DNA of 18,165 bases, taken from Actinomycetota bacterium (GTDB lineage Bacteria; Actinomycetota; Thermoleophilia; Gaiellales; Gaiellaceae). Positions 14,075-18,165 of the stretch are shown in pieces; position 1 is the first letter of the stretch, and each line of letters starts with the position of its first letter. The position numbers were made by a program, and so were the translations under genes. The notes beneath the pieces were generated by a model. That model had not been told where the DNA came from and searched no databases. It saw only the letters and a list, made by a program, of their open reading frames with translations. Location: positions 1 through 18,165 of the forward strand of contig PLDP01000025.1 of the NCBI GenBank assembly GCA_003136795.1, in the 5' to 3' direction.

Positions 14075-14871
14075 AGCGCTTTATCCGCAGCCTCATACGC
14101 ACCGTCTTCCTACGCGTCCGAGTGAGGGGCAGACATCGGGTCTCAGACATAGTCGGGCCGTGGCTTGCGCCTAAGGGAATAGAAGTAATTGATCTCGGGG
14201 GTATTCCCTTTCCAGTCGACCATTCAATCAGTCCATATCGACATGTGTTCTATGGGTTATACGAGGAGGACAATGTCGATCTACTGAGGTCGCTGATCAA
14301 CCAAGGCGACATCTGTATCGACGCCGGCGCGAACATCGGATACATCACGAGCGTCCTTTCCGCCTCCGCAGGGCCGGATGGTCGGGTCTTCGCCTTTGAG
14401 CCTTCTCGTAGCTGCCTCGCCAGGCTCGGTTTTCTTGAGAGCGTTTCGAATGTCGAGTTGCTTCCGGATGCGATCGGAGCCTGCGAAGGGACAGCCGAGT
14501 TCTACGACACCGAGAGAGCAGTCACCAAGGGGTACGCCTTTCTTGCTGATTTGAGAGATGACCCAGGGGACGCCATCCGTTACGACGTCAGGCTACGGAG
14601 CCTCGATGCGTTCAGCTTGCAACGTGGCCTGACACGCGTGCGTGTCTTGAAGCTCGACATCGAGGGGGCCGAACTGGCGGCCCTGGAGGGCGCAGCCAAC
14701 TTGTTAGCCCGACACGCCATCGACTACATCCTGTTGGAACATTCGTTTGGCGACTACGCCGAAGAACGTCAACGCGATTCGGACATTAGAAGTCTCCTCG
14801 CTTCCCACTGCTACCGCCTGGTCGCAGCGCACGGCAGAGACAGCTTTTGGAAGTCACCCGAAGCGAGCTAG
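14071..14871 (+). CDS. FkbM-family SAM-dependent methyltransferase
   Basis: 266 residues. SAM-binding motif I is IDAGANIGY (83-91), the acidic end of strand 2 is VFAFEPS (106-112), and the family motif KLDIEGAELAALEGA lies at 194-208. FkbM enzymes methylate hydroxyls, often on sugars of surface glycans or antibiotics, so O-methylation of the polysaccharide is likely. GTG at 14071 overlaps the stop of the GT-C remnant (GTGA), an arrangement typical of coupled genes; there is no Shine-Dalgarno. Codon use differs from the neighbours, with TTA, ATA, AGA, GTA and ATT codons and visibly lower GC, which suggests transfer from another source. The TAG stop shares CTAG with the stop of the converging GT2 gene (14868-14871). 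Confidence 0.85.
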   Translation: MKRFIRSLIRTVFLRVRVRGRHRVSDIVGPWLAPKGIEVIDLGGIPFPVDHSISPYRHVFYGLYEEDNVDLLRSLINQGDICIDAGANIGYITSVLSASAGPDGRVFAFEPSRSCLARLGFLESVSNVELLPDAIGACEGTAEFYDTERAVTKGYAFLADLRDDPGDAIRYDVRLRSLDAFSLQRGLTRVRVLKLDIEGAELAALEGAANLLARHAIDYILLEHSFGDYAEERQRDSDIRSLLASHCYRLVAAHGRDSFWKSPEAS

Positions 14872-15809
14872 CGCAGGTCCTTATTCGACTCCATGTCGAA
14901 CCACATCGCGAACAGCGTGAACTGGCTGCCCGAGATGAGGAGCAGCGCAACGAGGACGATCGTCGCCGGCGTGATCGCGTGGCCGCCGACGCGGCGCACC
15001 GTCTCGAAGACGCCGAGCAAAAAGCCGACGGTCGTCATCAGGAAGCCGAGGAAGTAGAAGAAGACGAGCGGGTGGAAGTCGCGAATCACGTACTTCTCGC
15101 GCATCCGCCAGAAGAAGCCTTTCCAGAGCAGCCACGAGATCCGCGGCACGACGCGCCGGATGCGAATGCCCGAACGCTCACCGACACCGTAGATCGGACG
15201 CGACTGGAAGTCGCGCACGCGCGCGTTCCAGACATTGAGGTGCACGAGCATGTCGTTCGGGAAGCCGTAGGAGGTGTAGATGCGGTCGAGGTCGAGCAGC
15301 TGCAGGATGCGCAGCGAGACGACCGTGTAGCCGGCCTGTGAGTCGGCGACATGCCAGTAGCCCGACGCGATCTTCGTCAGCAGGCTGAGGATCGCGTTCC
15401 CGATGTAGCGGTTGCGCGGGATCAGCTTCCAGGCGCTGCCGGTGAACAGCCTGTTCGCCTTCGCGTAGTCGAGCTCGTCGCGAACGATCGGAAGCGTGAG
15501 CCCCTCGAGCTCGTCGGGGTCCATCTGGTTGTCGCCGGCCATCACCGCGGTTGCGTCCATGCGCTCCGCGAGCGCGCGCTTGTAGCCGGTGACGATCGCC
15601 GCTCCGACGCCCCGGTTCCGTTCGTGGACGATCACCTCGACGCGCGGGTCGCCGATCTGGCGCGCCCGCTCGGCCGTCGCGTCGCCGGACGCGTCGTCGA
15701 CGACGTAGATCCGGTCGACGAAGCCGGGAATGCCCTGGAGCGTTGCGGCGATCAGGCCTTCTTCGTCGTGCGCGGGCACGACGACCGCAACGCGCTTTCC
15801 TTCCAGCAT
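14868..15809 (-). CDS. GT2-family glycosyltransferase, DPM-like, with C-terminal membrane helices
   Basis: 313 residues. A GT-A domain opens KRVAVVVPAHDEEGLIAATLQGI, followed by IYVVDDASGDAT (34-44), HERNRGVGAAIVTGYKRAL (62-80) and the metal-binding AGDNQMD (91-97). After about residue 225 come an amphipathic region (WKGFFWRMREKYV) and two membrane helices (about 236-262 and 280-304), ending MESNKDLR. Polyprenyl-phosphate sugar synthases of this type make lipid-linked donors for GT-C enzymes, a sensible partner for 11151-12596; direct transfer to the glycan is the alternative. ATG at 15809 is chosen because MLEGKRVAVVVPAHDEE is a standard N-terminus. It lacks a Shine-Dalgarno but has TATCCT 6 nt upstream. 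It lies 25 bp after the Wzz-like stop. Its last codons are duplicated at 13749-13775. Confidence 0.87.
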   Translation of the reverse strand: MLEGKRVAVVVPAHDEEGLIAATLQGIPGFVDRIYVVDDASGDATAERARQIGDPRVEVIVHERNRGVGAAIVTGYKRALAERMDATAVMAGDNQMDPDELEGLTLPIVRDELDYAKANRLFTGSAWKLIPRNRYIGNAILSLLTKIASGYWHVADSQAGYTVVSLRILQLLDLDRIYTSYGFPNDMLVHLNVWNARVRDFQSRPIYGVGERSGIRIRRVVPRISWLLWKGFFWRMREKYVIRDFHPLVFFYFLGFLMTTVGFLLGVFETVRRVGGHAITPATIVLVALLLISGSQFTLFAMWFDMESNKDLR

Positions 15810-15834
15810 GAAGCGAGGATACGGCGAGCGTCGG

Positions 15835-16692
15835 CTAGGTGGTGCGCCAGAGGCCGCGGCCGTCCGCGACAACCGCAGCGATCGCCCCAAGAATCAGGCC
15901 GATCAGCGCGCCTACGACGAGCGATGCGTTCCGGGAGTGCGCAGATGCCTTCAGCGACCGGGCGGGCACGACGATCTCCGCGCTCTCGACCTCCTTCGAG
16001 AAGGCGAGCTGCTGCTGCAGCGTCTCCTGCTGCCCGATCAGGTTGCCGAGCCGGGTCTCGGCGTTGTCCTCCTGGCTGACGATCACGAGTTGCTGGAGCG
16101 GATCGAGGTTCTTGGCGGCCGTCTCCGCGGCTTGGGTCGCTGCGAGGAGGGTCTTCACCGACTGGAGCTGCACGTCGACGCTGTCGAGGGTCGTCTGGAA
16201 CGTGCGGATCTTCACGCCGACATACGGTGCCGTCGTCTTGGCGACGACAATCGTTGCGAGGGCGTTCGCAGCGGCAGCGGTCGTCGACGAGTGCGTCCCG
16301 GTGACGGTGAGCGAGATCAGCGGCGTCGCCCGCGCTGCGCTCGCACCCGTCGCGGTGCCGACCTGGGCGACCGACACGTTGCCGCGGAGTGCCGCCGCCC
16401 GCATGTCCGCCTTGGCCGCCGCTTCATCCTGTGCTGCAGCGGAGCTGACGATCAGCGAGATCGCGCGCGGGTTCGTGCCGAAGCCGTTCACGAGCGCGCC
16501 GCCCGGCGAGGTCGGCTGCCCGAGCGAGATCAGGGCGGACGCCTTGTAGTTCGTCCCGCCCCTGAAGGAGGAGAGCACGCCGAGGATCGCGCCGGCCACG
16601 AGGCCCGCGACCGGCAGCCACCACAGGGCAACTACGGCGCGGCGCCAGCGGGCGAGGTCGACTTCGCGTTCTGCGTCCGGATCGGCGCTCAT
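15835..16692 (-). CDS. Wzz-type polysaccharide chain-length/co-polymerase protein
   Basis: 285 residues with the two-helix Wzz topology. A short basic cytoplasmic N-terminus leads to TM1 (about 20-40, LWWLPVAGLVAGAILGVLS). A large external domain begins NYKASALISLGQPTSPGG. A Gln-rich coiled coil (about 165-235, LDSVDVQLQSVKTLLAATQAAETAAK) precedes TM2 (about 257-276). The C-terminus is only nine residues, so there is no attached BY-kinase domain. It would set polymer length together with the Wzy-like protein. ATG at 16692 overlaps the stop of the upstream epimerase by 4 nt (ATGA), which fixes the start and implies coupling. The reading frame continues upstream in the epimerase shadow, but that is not coding. 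Confidence 0.85.
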   Translation of the reverse strand: MSADPDAEREVDLARWRRAVVALWWLPVAGLVAGAILGVLSSFRGGTNYKASALISLGQPTSPGGALVNGFGTNPRAISLIVSSAAAQDEAAAKADMRAAALRGNVSVAQVGTATGASAARATPLISLTVTGTHSSTTAAAANALATIVVAKTTAPYVGVKIRTFQTTLDSVDVQLQSVKTLLAATQAAETAAKNLDPLQQLVIVSQEDNAETRLGNLIGQQETLQQQLAFSKEVESAEIVVPARSLKASAHSRNASLVVGALIGLILGAIAAVVADGRGLWRTT

Positions 16693-17600
16693 CGGCTGGT
16701 GAGCGTATCGGAGGCCCACTGCCATTGGCGGGTAAGCCCTTCCTCGAGCGTGACCTGCGGCTCCCAGCCGAGCTCGCCGCGGATCCGCGTGGTGTCCGCC
16801 TTGGTGCGCTTCTGATCGCCCGCCACCGCCGGGTGGCGGCGCACGTCGAGCGTGCGCCCGGAGATCCGCTCGAGCAGTTCGATCGACTCGATCATCGACG
16901 CCTCGAGCGCACCGCCGACGTTGTAGGTGCCGCTCCCGTGCTCCATCGCAGCGATCGTTGCAGCGACGATGTCGCCGACGTACGTCCAGCTGCGCGACTG
17001 GGATCCGTCGCCGTAGAGCTCGAACGGGCCGCCCTCGGCGAGCGCAAAGACGATGCGGGTGAACGCCATGTCCGGGCGCTGCCTGGGCCCAAATGCGTTG
17101 AAGAATCGGAGCACGACACAGTCGAGACCGAACTCGCGCACGTAGGCGCCGGCAAGGTGCTCGCACGCAAGCTTGGTGATGCCGTACGGCGAGAGCGGCT
17201 GCGGCTGGGCGTCCTCCGGCGTCGGGTAGCGCTCGGTCGCGCCGTAGATGGACGAGGACGACGCGAAGACGACGCGAGCGCCGTCACGCCCCGCGGCTTC
17301 GAACACGCGCTGCGAGGCAAGGACGTTGCGGCGCAAGTAGAGCGGGAAAACGTCGCCGAAGCTCCGCACGCCCGGCTGGCCGGCGAGATGGAACACCCCG
17401 TCGAAGCCCGAGAAGTCGAGGGCATCCACGGCGAGGTCGACGCGCTGCACGTCGAGCCCGCGCGCGTTCTCCTCCTTCAGCGCGGGGTCGTAGTAGTCGG
17501 TGAAGCAGTCGAGCCCGACCACCTCGTGGCCTGCGGCGAGCAACGCCTCGCTGAGGTGGGAGCCGATGAACCCGGCCGCTCCGGTGACGACGTAGCGCAC
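16689..17600 (-). CDS. UDP-glucuronate/UDP-glucose 4-epimerase-like extended SDR
   Basis: 303 residues. NAD-binding motif GAAGFIG at 7-13; GLDCFTDYYDPALKEEN (29-45) strongly resembles the D.(F/N).YYDP.LK motif of UDP-glucuronate 4-epimerases. The catalytic region is FASSSSIYG (112-120) and YGITK with Y139/K143. LRFFNAFGPRQRPDMAF lies near 168-184. The likely reaction is interconversion of UDP-glucuronate and UDP-galacturonate, with UDP-glucose 4-epimerase as the alternative. GTG at 17600 is chosen from the immediate Rossmann strand; AGGG lies 7 nt upstream. It is 20 bp downstream of the beta-propeller gene and overlaps the Wzz-like gene by 4 bp, so it is mid-operon. With UXS at 5693 it suggests that uronic acid-derived sugars are used. 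Confidence 0.88.
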   Translation of the reverse strand: MRYVVTGAAGFIGSHLSEALLAAGHEVVGLDCFTDYYDPALKEENARGLDVQRVDLAVDALDFSGFDGVFHLAGQPGVRSFGDVFPLYLRRNVLASQRVFEAAGRDGARVVFASSSSIYGATERYPTPEDAQPQPLSPYGITKLACEHLAGAYVREFGLDCVVLRFFNAFGPRQRPDMAFTRIVFALAEGGPFELYGDGSQSRSWTYVGDIVAATIAAMEHGSGTYNVGGALEASMIESIELLERISGRTLDVRRHPAVAGDQKRTKADTTRIRGELGWEPQVTLEEGLTRQWQWASDTLTSR

Positions 17601-17620
17601 GGCGGGACCCTAGATGATGT

Positions 17621-18165
17621 TCATGGGCCGACCACTGCCGGCGGCCGCTTTTCCACCAGTGCGTAGATCCGCGCGTTCCCGACCACGTACAGGTGCTGCG
17701 CGTCGGCGACGACCGGCGAGTACTGGCCGTCCGGGAACGTCCACACCTGCTTCCCGGTCATCGCATCGAGCGCATACGTCGTCCGCTTCAGGGTCGCGAA
17801 GTAGACGCGGCCGGCGACGATCGTAGGGGAGCCGGAGATCGGACCGTTCGCCTTGAACTTCCACAGGACGCTTCCGGTCGCAGCGTCGAAGCAGTAGAAC
17901 GTGTGCGAGTACGAACCGGCGTAGACGCGCGAGTGCCACACGGCCGACGACGAGTAGACGTAGCCGCCGGTCGACTGCGACCAGCGGAGCTTGCCGCTCG
18001 ACGCGCCGAACGAATACATCTTCCCGTCCGTCGCACCGATGTAGACGCGCCCGTACGCGAGCGTCGGCGTTGCGTAGAAGTTGCCGGTGCTGCCGAATCG
18101 GGGCTGCACCTCTGCCTGCCAGACGATCCGCCCGCTCGTCACACTGAGCGAATAGAGGTGCCCGG
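17621..18165 (-). CDS. PQQ-type beta-propeller repeat protein (5' end outside the window)
   Basis: The frame is open at the right edge and runs 180 codons to a TGA at 17621. It has about four repeats with the pattern G.(L/V)Y.....G...W, for example HLYSLSVTSGRIVW, MYSFGASSGKLRW, FYCFDAATGSVLWKF and TYALDAMTGKQVWTF, separated by (S)SP...GRVY strands. This is the WD40-like PQQ repeat of PF13360/PF13570 propellers, which in BamB-like proteins serve as secreted scaffolds. The last repeat ends with IYALVEKRPPAVVGP and no anchor. An internal GTG at 18142 is not the start, since repeat sequence continues upstream of it. It is first in the visible operon with the epimerase, Wzz-like and GT2 genes; a role in assembling or sensing the polymer is inferred only from position. 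Confidence 0.82.
   Translation of the reverse strand, partial: GHLYSLSVTSGRIVWQAEVQPRFGSTGNFYATPTLAYGRVYIGATDGKMYSFGASSGKLRWSQSTGGYVYSSSAVWHSRVYAGSYSHTFYCFDAATGSVLWKFKANGPISGSPTIVAGRVYFATLKRTTYALDAMTGKQVWTFPDGQYSPVVADAQHLYVVGNARIYALVEKRPPAVVGP

Noticed and set aside
16693..17166. Upstream extension of the Wzz-like frame
   Set aside because: Shadow of the epimerase; the ATGA overlap at 16689-16692 and the normal Wzz N-terminus fix the start.

Overview
The window is high-GC DNA with very few gaps, frequent GTG/TTG starts, several starts without a Shine-Dalgarno sequence, and a complete Wzx/Wzy/Wzz-type polysaccharide gene set. This fits a high-GC Actinobacterium, plausibly of the Thermoleophilia (Gaiella/Solirubrobacter type). 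That assignment is an inference from composition and gene content only, because no rRNA or marker gene is present. Some features, notably the 13.7-14.1 kb region, would also fit a metagenome-assembled contig.

Left part (1-6634), export and polymerisation of a surface polysaccharide. A truncated Wzx-like flippase (minus, 1-1065) diverges from an O-antigen polymerase/ligase-like protein (1084-2448) across only 18 bp. The plus strand continues with a sugar-nucleotide epimerase (2458-3381) and a GT4 glycosyltransferase (3374-4567). Converging on these is a minus-strand pair: a UDP-glucuronate decarboxylase (UDP-xylose synthase, 5693-6634) and a secreted clan-A glycoside hydrolase (4533-5690). The two converging 3' ends overlap by 35 bp.

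Middle part (6787-11122), the most unusual region. It holds five small secreted proteins that share a W-x-[LMV] motif, a conserved pair of closely spaced cysteines and, in four of them, an LNGxDQT motif and a C-terminal GTYT..VT.....GP tail. They resemble the WxL cell-wall domain. With them is a DUF916-like protein (9198-10544), the classical partner of WxL proteins, here with a transmembrane helix and a long cytoplasmic tail ending in a Cys-rich motif. WxL/DUF916 modules are best known from low-GC Firmicutes. Here one appears to sit inside an actinobacterial polysaccharide locus.

Right part. On the plus strand come a GT-C membrane glycosyltransferase (11151-12596), a GT4-like glycosyltransferase (12608-13747), a gap, and an FkbM-type methyltransferase (14071-14871). 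Reading leftwards from the right edge come a PQQ-type beta-propeller protein (open at 18165), a UDP-glucuronate 4-epimerase-like enzyme, a Wzz-type chain-length protein and a GT2 glycosyltransferase (14868-15809). The gap at 13748-14070 is a scar. It begins with the last eight codons plus stop of a GT2 homologue (antisense) and ends with the last ~19 codons of a GT-C homologue, whose stop overlaps the methyltransferase start. The locus therefore reads as two alleles of [GT-C / cargo gene / GT2] fused head to tail, with a GT4 as cargo in one and a methyltransferase in the other.

Working together, the epimerases and decarboxylase would supply UDP-sugars, the GTs build a lipid-linked repeat unit, Wzx/Wzy/Wzz flip and polymerise it, the hydrolase trims or releases it, and the WxL-like/DUF916 proteins may link the outer layer to the wall. 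No initiating phosphoglycosyltransferase, RNA gene, insertion sequence or CRISPR array is visible.
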